NCBI GenBank assembly: GCA_019639195.1
Contig: JAHBSI010000003.1
Location: 434,001-498,000 of the forward strand
Reading direction: 5' to 3'
DNA length: 64,000 nucleotides
DNA from: Acidobacteriota bacterium
GTDB lineage: Bacteria > Acidobacteriota > Blastocatellia > Pyrinomonadales > Pyrinomonadaceae
How positions within the stretch are numbered: position 1 is the first letter of the stretch; each line of letters starts with the position of its first letter. Below are positions 51,198-60,659 of the stretch, in pieces. The position numbers and the translations under genes were made by a program. The notes below the pieces were generated by a model. The model saw only the letters and a list, made by a program, of their open reading frames with translations. It was not told the DNA's origin and ran no database searches.

Positions 51198-54100
51198 ATG
51201 TTATCAAGCTACCAACAATCGGCGGGCACAGCTGCGCCGTTTTCAGCGACAGCGGCGGCCACTGTGTCCGTGGAGGCGAGCGAGCCTGATACTACCGATC
51301 AGATATTGGCGTACGCGCCTCGATTCGTTGTTGGTGGAGCCGCACATCCCGGCGTCATAGTCGAACCGCCCGGCCTTGCAAATGTCGAACCTCCACCGAT
51401 CACTTATCGTCCGTGTTTGCCGAGAGAGTTGTCCGAAACAAGTAAGCTCTCGGCGATGCAGATCGAGAGGATTATCTACGCCGGGCAGGCTCACGAGCAA
51501 CGACTTGCGGACGGCTCACGTGCCGGCATCAGTATCGGCGACGGGACCGGGACGGGAAAGACGGCGACGCTTGCGGGAATAATTCTCGACAACTGGTTTC
51601 ACGGCAGAAGGCGGGCGGTATGGTTTTCAGTCAAGGCCGACCTGATCGAAGCCGTCTCGGATGAATTCGCGAGGCTTAGTCTGAAGCCGCCGATAAAGCT
51701 CATAAACGACTATCCGACCGATGGCGAGATCGATATTGGCGAGGGAATAGTTTTCTGCACATATCGTTCTCTGATCGCCCGCTCAAGATCGGGCACCCGG
51801 CGAATTGACCAACTGATCCGCTGGCTCGGAACCGAAGGAGTGGTGATCTTCGATGAGGGCCATAAAGCGAAATATGCCTTTGCGGATGATCGAGGCAAGT
51901 CGACACAAACCGGAGCGGCGGTGCTAGAGATCCAGGGCCCGGAAAAGTATCCCGATTTCAGAGTTGTCTATTCATCGGCAACGTCCGCAGGCGAAGTACG
52001 GCATCTCGCATACATGTCTAGGCTTGGACTTTGGGGCGAAGGAACGAATTTTCCTTTGGGCTTCGAGCAGTTCGCAGAGGAGATCGAATCGGGCGGGGTC
52101 GGAGCGCTCGAGATGGTCTGCCGCGACCTGAAAGCGATGGGGCGGTATCTTTGCGGGAACCTGGCCATGGGCACCGATCCGGAGTCCGGCCTTGCGGTAG
52201 AGTTCCGTGAAGTGACCCATTGGCTGACTCCGGCCCAACGGAAGATGTACGACAACATGGCCCAAGGCTGGCAGGAGGTATTTCGGAATATCCACCGTGC
52301 CCTCGATCTCACCAATTCCGGGAAAGCTACGCGAGCCCAGGCGGTCAATCAATTCTGGGCAGAGCATCAGCGGTGCTTCAGAAATCTCATTACAGCCTTC
52401 AAGGTTCCAACGCTGATACGCGAGATCGAAGCCGCGCTCGGGCGACGGGAGTCAATTGTCGTTTCGATTACCGGAACCGGCGAGAGCCAGACAAAGAAGC
52501 AGATCGAGCGTGCAGCGGATCAGGACGAGGCGATCGACAGCCTGGATTTTAGCCCACGGGAAACTTTGACCCGGCTCGTGACCCAGTGCTTTCCAACCGC
52601 CTGCTTTCAGGAACGGTCGAATCCATATAGCGGCACGATCGAATATATTCCCGTGCTTGACTCTAACGGGAATCAAGTCGAGAGCCGTGCAGCCTTGCAG
52701 CTAAGAGCCGAACTGCTTGATAAACTCTCGGTTCTCGAAGTGCCCGAACACCCGCTCGATCAACTCGTCAACTACTTCGGCGTCGAGAACGTAGCCGAGA
52801 TGACGGGGAGAAAAAAGCGTCTCATCCGAACGACCTCCGGCACTCTCGAATATCGTCCCCGCCAGCTTCCGGGAGTTCCGTCGAAGCTCATCAATCTTCA
52901 CGAGAAGAACGCATTCCAGAACGGCGATAAAAGGATCGCCATCATGTCCGAAGTCGCTTCGACCGGTGACAGCCTTCACGCCGGATGTCAGGTCGGAAAC
53001 AAGCAGCGGAGGCTTCACATTGCAGCCGAGCTAAAATGGTCGGCCGACAAGCAGATCCAGGACTTCGGACGAACTCATCGGACGGGACAAGTCTTTCCGC
53101 CAGTTTATCTGCTCGTGTTTACAGAACTGGGAGGAGAAAAGCGGTTCTCGGCGACGATCGCCCGCAGGCTCGGGAACATGGGAGCACTAACAAAGGGCGA
53201 TAGAAAAGCGGAGAAGGCAGGCAATCTCGACAAGTACAATCTCGAATCGAAGGAAGGCCGCTCGGCTTTGAACGTGGTGCTAACCGCCATTATGCGTGGC
53301 GTCGAGATCGAAGGGATCGAAGATCCGAAACAGGCTTTGCGGGATATGGGGCTTGTCCGAAATACCGATGACGGCGAAGTGGTTCCGGACAGTGAGAAGA
53401 CGAACATTCCCAGATTTCTAAATCGGCTTTTATCATTGGAAGTGGATCGGCAGAACGCTTTGTTCGATCATTTTTACGCAACGTTCCTTGAGACTCTCGA
53501 ATACCTGAAACAGAACGGAAAGCTCGATGATGGCATGGAAGACCTAAAAGCGATGTCGGTCGAGATCGCGGAACCTCCGCAGGTTCTCCACTCCGATGCC
53601 CTTACCTCCGCTAAGACGGTCTATTACAAGCTTAACCTGAAAGTAGCCACAAAACCCGCTAGATACTCAGAGTTATCAGAAACCGGTGTTCATCAGTTCT
53701 TCCAGGACAGGCGTGACGGTTCGTTTGTCGCGGTTCGCAGAACGCTTTCACATACCGATCCCGAAACGGGCGAGAGATATCAGATGTTCTCGATCTCGAA
53801 ACCCGAGGGTCGTAATCTTGCCTATATTCGTGAAAGCGAACTGAACCAGAAGTATCGCATTGTTCCTAAAACAAAGGCGGAGAAATGGTGGCTGGCTGAG
53901 GAGACAAAGATTCCTTCTTTTGAAGACAAAACCGTACATTTGCTTAGCGGTACTTTGCTTCCGATATGGAAATATCTCAAGACTCTCAGCAAGGATGCTC
54001 TCAATATCGTTCGAACAACAACGGACGACGGCACAAGGCTTGTCGGTGTAAGGATATCGGAAGAATGGCTTCGCGATCTTTTTCGCCACTTCGGGCTGCG

Positions 54101-54524
54101 ATCCGATATCCCGACAACCGCTCCGGAAGTTCTTCGCATGGTCGATTTCGAGAACAACACTGTGCATCTTACCGGTGAGATCCGGATAAAAACCACTCGG
54201 TTTCAGGGGCGCCTCCTTACAGAGGTCTGCCCTTCCATGTTCGAGCAGATCCGCGAACTTCGCGAGATGGGGCTGGTCAATATCGTTCAGAACGGAAAGC
54301 AGCGGTTCTTCCTGCCCGAACTGTCGCCACATATTTATCTCGAACCGGTCCTGGCTCTTTATCCCCCAATATCAACCGATATCGACTTCCTGCCGGAATT
54401 AAACCCTGAGTTCCAGGCTCTTAAGAAAGAGGCGCCTGTGAGTCTGCCCCAGTGGCTACGTGTACCCGATCCGAGAGAGGTAAGCGAACTGCAAATATTC
54501 GAGGAGACGCTGCTTTTGAGTTGA
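51198..54524 (+). CDS. Strawberry-notch-like SF2 helicase
   Basis: 1108 residues. Helicase motifs: Walker A ISIGDGTGTGKTATLAGIIL (about residue 110), DEGH box GVVIFDEGHKAKYA (about 215), SAT-like VVYSSATSAGEV (about 255), and later RIAIMSEVASTGDSLHAGCQ and DFGRTHRTGQVFPPVYLLVF (motif VI, about 620). DEGH and TGQ-type motifs are those of the Sno/strawberry-notch family, which in phages and conjugative elements is linked to methyltransferases and anti-restriction. Long C-terminal half (about 400 residues) is of unknown fold. Confidence 0.9.
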   Translation: MLSSYQQSAGTAAPFSATAAATVSVEASEPDTTDQILAYAPRFVVGGAAHPGVIVEPPGLANVEPPPITYRPCLPRELSETSKLSAMQIERIIYAGQAHEQRLADGSRAGISIGDGTGTGKTATLAGIILDNWFHGRRRAVWFSVKADLIEAVSDEFARLSLKPPIKLINDYPTDGEIDIGEGIVFCTYRSLIARSRSGTRRIDQLIRWLGTEGVVIFDEGHKAKYAFADDRGKSTQTGAAVLEIQGPEKYPDFRVVYSSATSAGEVRHLAYMSRLGLWGEGTNFPLGFEQFAEEIESGGVGALEMVCRDLKAMGRYLCGNLAMGTDPESGLAVEFREVTHWLTPAQRKMYDNMAQGWQEVFRNIHRALDLTNSGKATRAQAVNQFWAEHQRCFRNLITAFKVPTLIREIEAALGRRESIVVSITGTGESQTKKQIERAADQDEAIDSLDFSPRETLTRLVTQCFPTACFQERSNPYSGTIEYIPVLDSNGNQVESRAALQLRAELLDKLSVLEVPEHPLDQLVNYFGVENVAEMTGRKKRLIRTTSGTLEYRPRQLPGVPSKLINLHEKNAFQNGDKRIAIMSEVASTGDSLHAGCQVGNKQRRLHIAAELKWSADKQIQDFGRTHRTGQVFPPVYLLVFTELGGEKRFSATIARRLGNMGALTKGDRKAEKAGNLDKYNLESKEGRSALNVVLTAIMRGVEIEGIEDPKQALRDMGLVRNTDDGEVVPDSEKTNIPRFLNRLLSLEVDRQNALFDHFYATFLETLEYLKQNGKLDDGMEDLKAMSVEIAEPPQVLHSDALTSAKTVYYKLNLKVATKPARYSELSETGVHQFFQDRRDGSFVAVRRTLSHTDPETGERYQMFSISKPEGRNLAYIRESELNQKYRIVPKTKAEKWWLAEETKIPSFEDKTVHLLSGTLLPIWKYLKTLSKDALNIVRTTTDDGTRLVGVRISEEWLRDLFRHFGLRSDIPTTAPEVLRMVDFENNTVHLTGEIRIKTTRFQGRLLTEVCPSMFEQIRELREMGLVNIVQNGKQRFFLPELSPHIYLEPVLALYPPISTDIDFLPELNPEFQALKKEAPVSLPQWLRVPDPREVSELQIFEETLLLS

Positions 54525-54641
54525 GGCGATGAAGAGGGGACCTAGGTGTCCTCAATATCTTCCTGCAGAAGATCCATATAGCGGTCGCGAACGAATAGCC
54601 GATCTTGCCTTTTTTCTCAGCCTCATTGAACGGGAAAGAAA

Positions 54642-54691
54642 TTTTCTTAGTGAAATGCTCTAAGAAAAGATGGCACGTAATTCTTTCTTAG
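54642..54691. promoter_or_regulatory. TTTTCTTAG inverted repeat with third half-site
   Basis: TTTTCTTAG (54642-54650) and its complement CTAAGAAAA (54660-54668) form a perfect inverted repeat with 9-base arms and a 9-base spacer. A further TTTCTTAG follows at 54684-54691. The repeat lies about 300 bases before the sigma-54 activator gene in a 452-base gene-free gap. It looks like a dimeric operator; the binder is unknown. Confidence 0.55.
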
Positions 54692-54913
54692 TAAACGGCG
54701 CCGAATTGCATTTTTAGCTAGTCGATTTTTTAGAAATTGTGCCTGCGGTTAAACCCCGCCCATGCCGCGGCGTGAATATTGAGGTCCAGAAAGCCGTTCG
54801 TCAAATAAATCGTAGAAAATTGGTTTTAGAAAGTAACCTCTCCGTCTAATGCGGGTTTTTAGTTATGTAGGGTGAATATCGGAATGGTATCCCAGGTTCG
54901 TCCGGAGCGGGAG

Positions 54914-54927
54914 AATCACCGGTGATT
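54914..54927. promoter_or_regulatory. AATCACCGGTGATT palindrome before the sigma-54 activator
   Basis: A perfect 14-base palindrome sits 49 bases before the activator ATG, in a GC-rich patch. Together with the inverted repeat at 54642 it is the most regular structure of the 452-base gap between the helicase and the activator. The remainder of the gap has no gene; I could not identify a sigma-54 -24/-12 promoter with confidence. Confidence 0.5.
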
Positions 54928-54976
54928 TACCTCAATTGAAATAATCTATCGACGTTTTTACGAGGAGATCCGCCTT

Positions 54977-56047
54977 ATGAACAATCAGGATGCTGTCGCC
55001 AACACCGACACAGGGTCGTTGATCTTGGAGGAAAAGATAGCGCTTTACGCCCGAGTACCGCATTACGTGCTGATCACCGGCGAGAGGGGAACCGGCAAGA
55101 CGACGATTGCCCGCAAGCTTCACGAGCAAAGTCCGAGATTTAAACGGGAGTTCGTAAGTGCCAATTGCGCTAGCTTCACGGCAGAACTTCTCGAATCGGA
55201 GCTGTTCGGCTACGAGAAAGGAGCATTCACGGGAGCGAATGCCGCCAAATCAGGGCTATTCGAGACCGCTGACGGCGGAACTCTCTTCCTCGATGAGGTC
55301 GGCGAACTGTCGTTCAGTCTTCAGGCTAAACTGCTAAAGGCTGTCGAAGAAAAACGCCTCCGGCGTGTTGGTGGCAATCGGGAGCGGGAGATTGACGTAA
55401 GGATTATCGCTGCAACTTCCAAAAACCTCCACTCGATGGTTCTTGAAGGGGGATTTCGGGCCGACCTCTTCGACCGTCTCAACATACTGCAACTTGAGAC
55501 GATCCCGCTTCGGTTCCAGCGGGAGCAGATCCGCGATCTGTTCATCCGGCAGATGAACGAGGAAAGTGCCGCAGTGGGCAGAGCTTGCCCGTTTGTTATT
55601 GACGACGAGGCTCTTGCGAGGGTCGAGTTGCTCGAATGGAGAGGTAATTATCGAGAACTCAGGAACTTTGCCTCCCGCCTTGCAGTCCAGGCTTTCAACG
55701 CTCCTTCGATCACGGAGGATATCGTTCTACATGTCGCCGGGATCGGCCAAAGCAAAGCACAAGTCTCCGACTCCCCGATAGAACCGGGCATTCATCTGAA
55801 CCGATCGAATCTTGTAACGGTGACGCTGGATGCGGACACGGACGACCTTGACAGCGTTTACGTGAAGGCGGCTGCCACGTTCATCGAACATGCGCTCAAG
55901 AGATCCCGTGGGAACCTGCGTCGTGCCGCCCGTTCAATGGGGACGACGCATTCGACACTTTCGCGGATATTGAAGAAGCACAAAGAAAGTGTCGCGATCA
56001 GCTCTTGTGCTCCGCCAAAACAGTCGGCCTACTCCGCCGCCGCGTAG
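54977..56047 (+). CDS. Sigma-54 activator without receiver domain
   Basis: 356 residues. AAA+ core: Walker [41 protein letters not shown] containing the sigma-54-contact GAFTGA, and Walker [21 protein letters not shown]. The C-terminus has a Fis-type helix-turn-helix ([20 protein letters not shown]). Only about 25 residues precede the AAA+ domain, so there is no sensor or receiver domain; activity is probably controlled by protein level or an external partner, as in PspF. It stands ahead of the PRTRC operon, which it may activate by inference. Confidence 0.9.
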   Translation: MNNQDAVANTDTGSLILEEKIALYARVPHYVLITGERGTGKTTIARKLHEQSPRFKREFVSANCASFTAELLESELFGYEKGAFTGANAAKSGLFETADGGTLFLDEVGELSFSLQAKLLKAVEEKRLRRVGGNREREIDVRIIAATSKNLHSMVLEGGFRADLFDRLNILQLETIPLRFQREQIRDLFIRQMNEESAAVGRACPFVIDDEALARVELLEWRGNYRELRNFASRLAVQAFNAPSITEDIVLHVAGIGQSKAQVSDSPIEPGIHLNRSNLVTVTLDADTDDLDSVYVKAAATFIEHALKRSRGNLRRAARSMGTTHSTLSRILKKHKESVAISSCAPPKQSAYSAAA

Positions 56048-56295
56048 CATTTTCCGGTGCAACTCCAACGTTACGTATAACCTGTCTTTGATCTGTTGCT
56101 GTATTGGCTTTATAGATCCGCAGATCATAGACAGTTTTACGCCTTGCCTGATTTTCGCGGATCTGCCCGATATCTCTGCCTCCTTCCCTTTCGAGATGAA
56201 GTGAGAAAACGATCCACTCACTCATCAAGACGCTCGCATTTGGCTTGAAATTAGAAAAATATGCGGAGGGCAGCAGTGTGGAGTGAACAACGAAT

Positions 56296-57444
56296 ATGGA
56301 AATCTTGAACAGCGGTTCGTTCGTACCGCTCGACAACCGGGAAAAGATCGACCAGCTTATCTACACGGCGAGAGAACTTGCGACGGAAGTAAGCCGGGCT
56401 GAAGGATTCCAGAACAGTGGCCAAACCAATCATCAACTCGGGCTTGAGATGTGGAAGGGAGCAGAGTATGTCTGTCGGGCTCACGAAGAAGCGAATATCC
56501 GAAATCTCTTCCTTAGCAAGTTTCTCGAAAGGCTTCGTGAGATCGAAAAGGAAAGAACAGTTCAGACTAAGCCTGCTCAGGCGCCTCCGGTATTTACATC
56601 ATCGGTTCGGCCGCCTGCATCCGCTCCAGTTTCAGTTCAACCGCCACAGCCGCCGGCACTGCAAACAGTACCGGAACCGCCGTCTCAAACTGCAGCACAG
56701 GACGAATACCTCGGGGTTGTTCCTGCGGATGACCAAGCCGAGAATAAGCGACCATCCTATGCTGACGAATGTGTGCCGGAATACGATCCGGATATCGAGG
56801 CAATAGTGGAGAGGCTCGATAATGAGGGCCCGGCGTCGGACGCCGATGGATCGTCCGGACAGCTCGGCATGGAACCGGCACAACCCGCGATCACCGAGAC
56901 AGCCGATGCGCCTGTCAAAGAAACAGGAACAGATCATCCGATCACAATCGAGCCAAGTGCTTCAAGTGATGTTGCCGCAAACGAAGGCCAGCCCAACGTT
57001 GCGGAATCGGTCGAATCGGAGTCGATAGAGTCTGTCGTCCTTGCCGAAAAGGAGCCTTACAATCTTGATGCCTGTACCGTTACGGCTGTCATTCAAATGC
57101 TTCCCGAAAATTCTGGCTCACGTAAATGCATCGTCAGCATGCGGACCCACGATTTTGCACCGTTGGTTGCCGTAAGCGAGGCGGGAGTTCGAGAGATCAT
57201 CCCGCATATTTCTGCTGCGTTGAGTGACGCCTTGGAGCAGTATCGGATCGATCTTCCTGCAAAGGCGGCCGAGAAATTGAAGAAGGAAAAGCCGGCCGCC
57301 AGGAAACAAGCCAAATCAAGCTCAAAGACGGCGAAGGCAACAACGGTCCAATCGAAGGCGACCACGAACTCCGAAACGACGACCGCTGTTTCCGCCCCGA
57401 ATCCGGAAACGGATCAAAGCCAGCGAGCGCTTTTTACATCGTAG
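56296..57444 (+). CDS. Probable PRTRC E-position protein, low-complexity middle
   Basis: 382 residues. A helical N-terminus (KIDQLIYTARELATEVSRAE) is followed by 150 residues rich in Pro, Ala, Gln and Glu, then a compact domain with VTAVIQMLPENSGSRKCIVS and LSDALEQYRIDLPAKAAEKL, then a Lys/Ala/Thr tail. By position (before PRTRC C) it corresponds to PRTRC protein E, whose members carry a similar short alpha/beta segment; the match is weak. No catalytic motif. The 248 bases before it hold its promoter. Confidence 0.65.
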   Translation: MEILNSGSFVPLDNREKIDQLIYTARELATEVSRAEGFQNSGQTNHQLGLEMWKGAEYVCRAHEEANIRNLFLSKFLERLREIEKERTVQTKPAQAPPVFTSSVRPPASAPVSVQPPQPPALQTVPEPPSQTAAQDEYLGVVPADDQAENKRPSYADECVPEYDPDIEAIVERLDNEGPASDADGSSGQLGMEPAQPAITETADAPVKETGTDHPITIEPSASSDVAANEGQPNVAESVESESIESVVLAEKEPYNLDACTVTAVIQMLPENSGSRKCIVSMRTHDFAPLVAVSEAGVREIIPHISAALSDALEQYRIDLPAKAAEKLKKEKPAARKQAKSSSKTAKATTVQSKATTNSETTTAVSAPNPETDQSQRALFTS

Positions 57445-57475
57445 GCTTCCAAAAGAATTCCAGGAGAAATCGATT

Positions 57476-57742
57476 ATGGAACAGAAGAAAGAAGCTCCGG
57501 CTGCTGAGCCGGAAGCCGCGGAAAATACGAGTACGGATACTGTTACTGAGCCCAAGGCGACGGTCAAGATCGAAGGGCAGGAATTCGAGCTTGATGCTGC
57601 ACTGGCACAGGAGGATAAGACCTTAAAGGTCGTCCTTCAGCCGCATTTCGCGTCTATCGAGAACGCGAATATCACGCGCGAAGTGAAGGACGGAAAGCTC
57701 ACGGTCACGATCGTCAAACGTGCCCAGCACAAAGGAGCATGA
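57476..57742 (+). CDS. PRTRC protein C, prokaryotic ubiquitin-like
   Basis: 88 residues. After a 30-residue disordered N-terminus the fold region reads VKIEGQEFELDAALAQEDKT, LKVVLQPHFASIENANITRE and KDGKLTVTIVKRAQHKGA, the pattern of the PRTRC C family, which belongs to a prokaryotic ubiquitin-like (Prok_Ub) group with a beta-grasp fold. It ends KGA rather than a free Gly, so trimming of one residue would expose a C-terminal Gly. ATG at 57739 of the next gene overlaps its stop. Confidence 0.8.
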   Translation: MEQKKEAPAAEPEAAENTSTDTVTEPKATVKIEGQEFELDAALAQEDKTLKVVLQPHFASIENANITREVKDGKLTVTIVKRAQHKGA

Positions 57743-57984
57743 TGAACGGCGAGTCTCCGCTGGAGATCCTGATCGGTGAAACGGAACAGGTGAATCCGGC
57801 GATCCTTTTGGCCGAGGAGTTCATGCGAAGGGATGCCGCCGACGTTCTCAGTGCGGAAGATGTAAACCGCGCAGAAGAGGTCTTGAACGAAGGCAGAATG
57901 GAGATCGAGACGATACGGCGTCAGATCGCAGCTTTCGAGAGATCTTCCCCAAGTCCATCAATTCACACACCGACAGGATTCTAA
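57739..57984 (+). CDS. Small acidic protein in the PRTRC operon
   Basis: 81 residues, acidic and helical (SAEDVNRAEEVLNEGRMEIE), no recognised family. It starts in the stop region of the ubiquitin-like gene (ATGATGA; ATG at 57742 is also possible) and ends one base before the next gene. Tight spacing argues that it is translated and works with its neighbours. Confidence 0.65.
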   Translation: MMNGESPLEILIGETEQVNPAILLAEEFMRRDAADVLSAEDVNRAEEVLNEGRMEIETIRRQIAAFERSSPSPSIHTPTGF

Positions 57985-58800
57985 ATGGGATTTGTGCGGC
58001 AACATCCGAACAAACCTGGGTTCAACGAACGGCTTTCGAGATCGCTTGAGTACCTGAGTTTCAAGGCGCGAAGTCACAACGCGATTGCCTCTTACGAACT
58101 TGTCGAGCGTGTTCTCGCCGAGCAGCGGAAATATGCCATGTATCGGGAGATGTTCCCGAAGGAATGGAAGCATTCCCGAGCGAGTCTTTACAGCCGCGGC
58201 TACTACGCGAGATACAGCGAGCGGGTCAACGAGCTATTCAATCTGGTCAATGAGAATTGCTTCCCGCTGTTAGATTTCGCTTACGAAGACACTGAGAACG
58301 ACTTCGAGCAGTTCGCCATACCGCCCATGAACGTGGATCTCTGCTGCGAGGATATCTACTTCGACAATCTGAAGCTCAGTTACACCGCCGCGTTGATCTT
58401 TTACATCCCCGATGATGCCTGGGATTTCCTAAACCAGCGGTTCAAGTTGTCAAGAAGTGATTTTCCCGAGATAGATTCTGATCCCCATCCAAACGTCTGG
58501 GATCGAAAGAACGGTTCCCTATTCGGGGAACTTCTGCGATTAGTCGATCACTCAACCGGTAATCCGTGGCTCGACAGCAACTATTGCCAAAGTGCCGACT
58601 GGTTCAGCTGGGACCGAGAAACGATCGTTGGGCTCACGGCGGAATACAAGGCAGCAAATGACGTCTTCGAACGATTGAATATCCTCGATGAAATGATCGA
58701 GGCCGATCCGAAAAAGATGCTGCGGGCACTTATCGACTTCTGGAACAAGGGAGAACACCCGGATCTCATGTTGCCAGCCCCTGTGGAGAAAGACACATGA
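57985..58800 (+). CDS. Probable PRTRC F-position protein
   Basis: 271 residues. Mostly helical, with SHNAIASYELVERVLAEQRK, IPPMNVDLCCEDIYFDN and YTAALIFYIPDDAWDFLNQR. Its position after C and before B fits PRTRC protein F; sequence support for that is limited to general similarity. It overlaps the ERF gene by four bases. Confidence 0.65.
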   Translation: MGFVRQHPNKPGFNERLSRSLEYLSFKARSHNAIASYELVERVLAEQRKYAMYREMFPKEWKHSRASLYSRGYYARYSERVNELFNLVNENCFPLLDFAYEDTENDFEQFAIPPMNVDLCCEDIYFDNLKLSYTAALIFYIPDDAWDFLNQRFKLSRSDFPEIDSDPHPNVWDRKNGSLFGELLRLVDHSTGNPWLDSNYCQSADWFSWDRETIVGLTAEYKAANDVFERLNILDEMIEADPKKMLRALIDFWNKGEHPDLMLPAPVEKDT

Positions 58801-59297
58801 ACAAGAGCGAAAGCATCGGTAATCTCGCAAAATCATTGGCCCTGGTGCAGGCCAGCCTCGCGCCCGCGAAGCGCGATTCCACGAACCCGTTCTTCAACTC
58901 GACGTATGCCGATCTCAGCTCGGTTTGGGAGAGCTGTCGTGAGCTTTTGGCGAAGCACGGGCTCAGTGTGATCCAGGGTAACAGCATCGGGGCGAACAAT
59001 ACGGTTATTGTCGAGACCATCCTGGCCCACGAATCCGGACAATGGATACAAAGCGAACTCTGTATGCCTCTCGCGAAGAACGATCCGCAGGGAGTCGGTT
59101 CGGCCATCACGTACGGCAGGCGTTACGGCTTGGCGGCCATCGTCGGGATAGTCGCCGACGACGATGACGACGGAAATGCGGCATCTGCCAAGAACGGTAA
59201 CGGACATGTTCGGCCTATGCCGCAGAATCAGCTGCCTCAGAACCGTCGTCCCGTTTCCGCGAATCAACCTACCCGCGGGTCCGTCCCGGTCCGTTAA
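58797..59297 (+). CDS. ERF-family single-strand annealing protein
   Basis: 166 residues. The ERF core is ALVQASLAPAKRDSTNPFFN, then STYADLSSVWESCRELLAKH and QGVGSAITYGRRYGLAAIVG, ending in DDDDDGNAAS and a polar tail. ERF proteins anneal complementary single strands in phage-type recombination. It is inserted between the F- and B-position PRTRC genes and overlaps the former (ATGA), so it is co-translated with the cassette. Such an insert is not part of the standard PRTRC set as I know it. Confidence 0.93.
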   Translation: MNKSESIGNLAKSLALVQASLAPAKRDSTNPFFNSTYADLSSVWESCRELLAKHGLSVIQGNSIGANNTVIVETILAHESGQWIQSELCMPLAKNDPQGVGSAITYGRRYGLAAIVGIVADDDDDGNAASAKNGNGHVRPMPQNQLPQNRRPVSANQPTRGSVPVR

Positions 59298-59299
59298 GG

Positions 59300-59986
59300 A
59301 TGGGTGTCATGAGGAATCACACAGTACCGCCGGATGCGGAGGCCGCTCTCTATTTTCTCCCTGGGCAATACCTGTTCGAGACCTTCGGCGAGATCAGGAA
59401 AGGCCTGAAGGCTTTGTCGAGCGTACAAGTGACGAGGGCTTTTCGCGATCTTCAAACGGATACGGGATGGATAGATCGAAGGGTCTTAAGGTATCGAGAA
59501 GCTACTGACGGGAACGCGATACTTTCGTACCTACCGGCGGGCGTCCGGACTGTTACGATAGCGTTTCCCGGCGATCGCATTGAGACCCTAACCTTGCCTC
59601 TCCCGACATTGGTCCTTCTAGGAAAGGGGAAAGACTACTATTTGTGGGCCTCTTCGACATCCAAAGTCACACCTGGTTCTCGTCTCGCTGTGGCTCCCTT
59701 GCCGAACATCGGTTCGGGAAAGATTTGCTTTGGGAAGAATGAGGTTCCGGAGACACATCCTTCGACGCTTCATACGGTCTGGAAACTTATCTTCGACTCA
59801 CCGTTCAACGGCGATCATTCGACGGGCAGATGCCAGACGGAGAATGATGTTCGCGATCTGCTTGCAAAACTGGCGGCGGACAATCTTAAGAAGTTCCCGG
59901 CAACCCAGTTGATCATGTCGTCCAGTACAGTCGAGGACGCCTGGGAGAGCATAGTCGAACGTACCCGATACGACAGCCGCTTTTAG
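59300..59986 (+). CDS. PRTRC protein B, prokaryotic E2-like
   Basis: 228 residues. SRLAVAPLPNIGSGKICFGK and TVWKLIFDSPFNGDHSTGR match the PRTRC B family, grouped with prokaryotic E2-like (Prok-E2_D) proteins. Cys143 in GKICFG is the candidate thioester-forming residue. It lies between ERF and the JAB protease gene. ATG at 59300 or 59309 would both fit; the operon spacing is 2 bases from ERF. Confidence 0.82.
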   Translation: MGVMRNHTVPPDAEAALYFLPGQYLFETFGEIRKGLKALSSVQVTRAFRDLQTDTGWIDRRVLRYREATDGNAILSYLPAGVRTVTIAFPGDRIETLTLPLPTLVLLGKGKDYYLWASSTSKVTPGSRLAVAPLPNIGSGKICFGKNEVPETHPSTLHTVWKLIFDSPFNGDHSTGRCQTENDVRDLLAKLAADNLKKFPATQLIMSSSTVEDAWESIVERTRYDSRF

Positions 59987-60002
59987 TTTCAATTCTTCTT
60001 AT

Positions 60003-60659
60003 ATGTCATCGAATCTACTTGCTCCACCAAAACTGGTAGGGCATCGCATCGCTGCGACCGAAAATGACCCGATAGATGCGGCTCTGTTCGAATATCTCCT
60101 CGCCGGGAATGGTCTATTCGTCCGGGCAAAACGAAGGGAGTTTGCAGTATCCTTGCCGCTTAGTTTGCAGAAGATCTGGGGCCTTCCGAACGGCCCGATC
60201 GGGATCTCGTGGACAAAGTCGAGGATTCCAGCGTCATTGTGGCATACGATATTGCGACATAGCCAGCAAACGCACACATCCGCGAACTTTAGAGAGGAAG
60301 TCTACCTGATCTATTGGGATCAGGTCCTCGGCGCCTGGCAATGGCGAGCATCGGGCCGTGAAAGCAATTGGGCATCGACCATCGCCGACGATACTCTCCC
60401 CGAATACGCTCAATGCTGCATAGAGCTGCATACTCACCCGCCCGGAGCTTTGCACTTCAGCAGAGCGGATGATCGAGACGAACTCGGTAAGTTCCGCATC
60501 TTCGCGATCCTCATCGACGTTCACGACAAGCCGAAGATACGGTTCCGCTGCGGGGTTTATGATCACCTTATCCCGATCCCGGCCGTCTGGGTCGGGGAGA
60601 TGCCCGAAGGAATCACCGACCTAAATGAGATAGACGCCCTTGTGGAGATATTGTCGTGA
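60003..60659 (+). CDS. PRTRC protein A, JAB/JAMM metalloprotease
   Basis: 218 residues. The JAMM signature is complete: IELHTHPPGALHFSRADDRD gives H-x-H-x7-S-x2-D, with an upstream Glu in FREEVYLIYWDQ. JAB proteins remove or mature ubiquitin-like tags using zinc. The last four bases overlap the ThiF gene. N-terminal 100 residues are a family-specific alpha/beta region. Confidence 0.88.
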   Translation: MSSNLLAPPKLVGHRIAATENDPIDAALFEYLLAGNGLFVRAKRREFAVSLPLSLQKIWGLPNGPIGISWTKSRIPASLWHTILRHSQQTHTSANFREEVYLIYWDQVLGAWQWRASGRESNWASTIADDTLPEYAQCCIELHTHPPGALHFSRADDRDELGKFRIFAILIDVHDKPKIRFRCGVYDHLIPIPAVWVGEMPEGITDLNEIDALVEILS

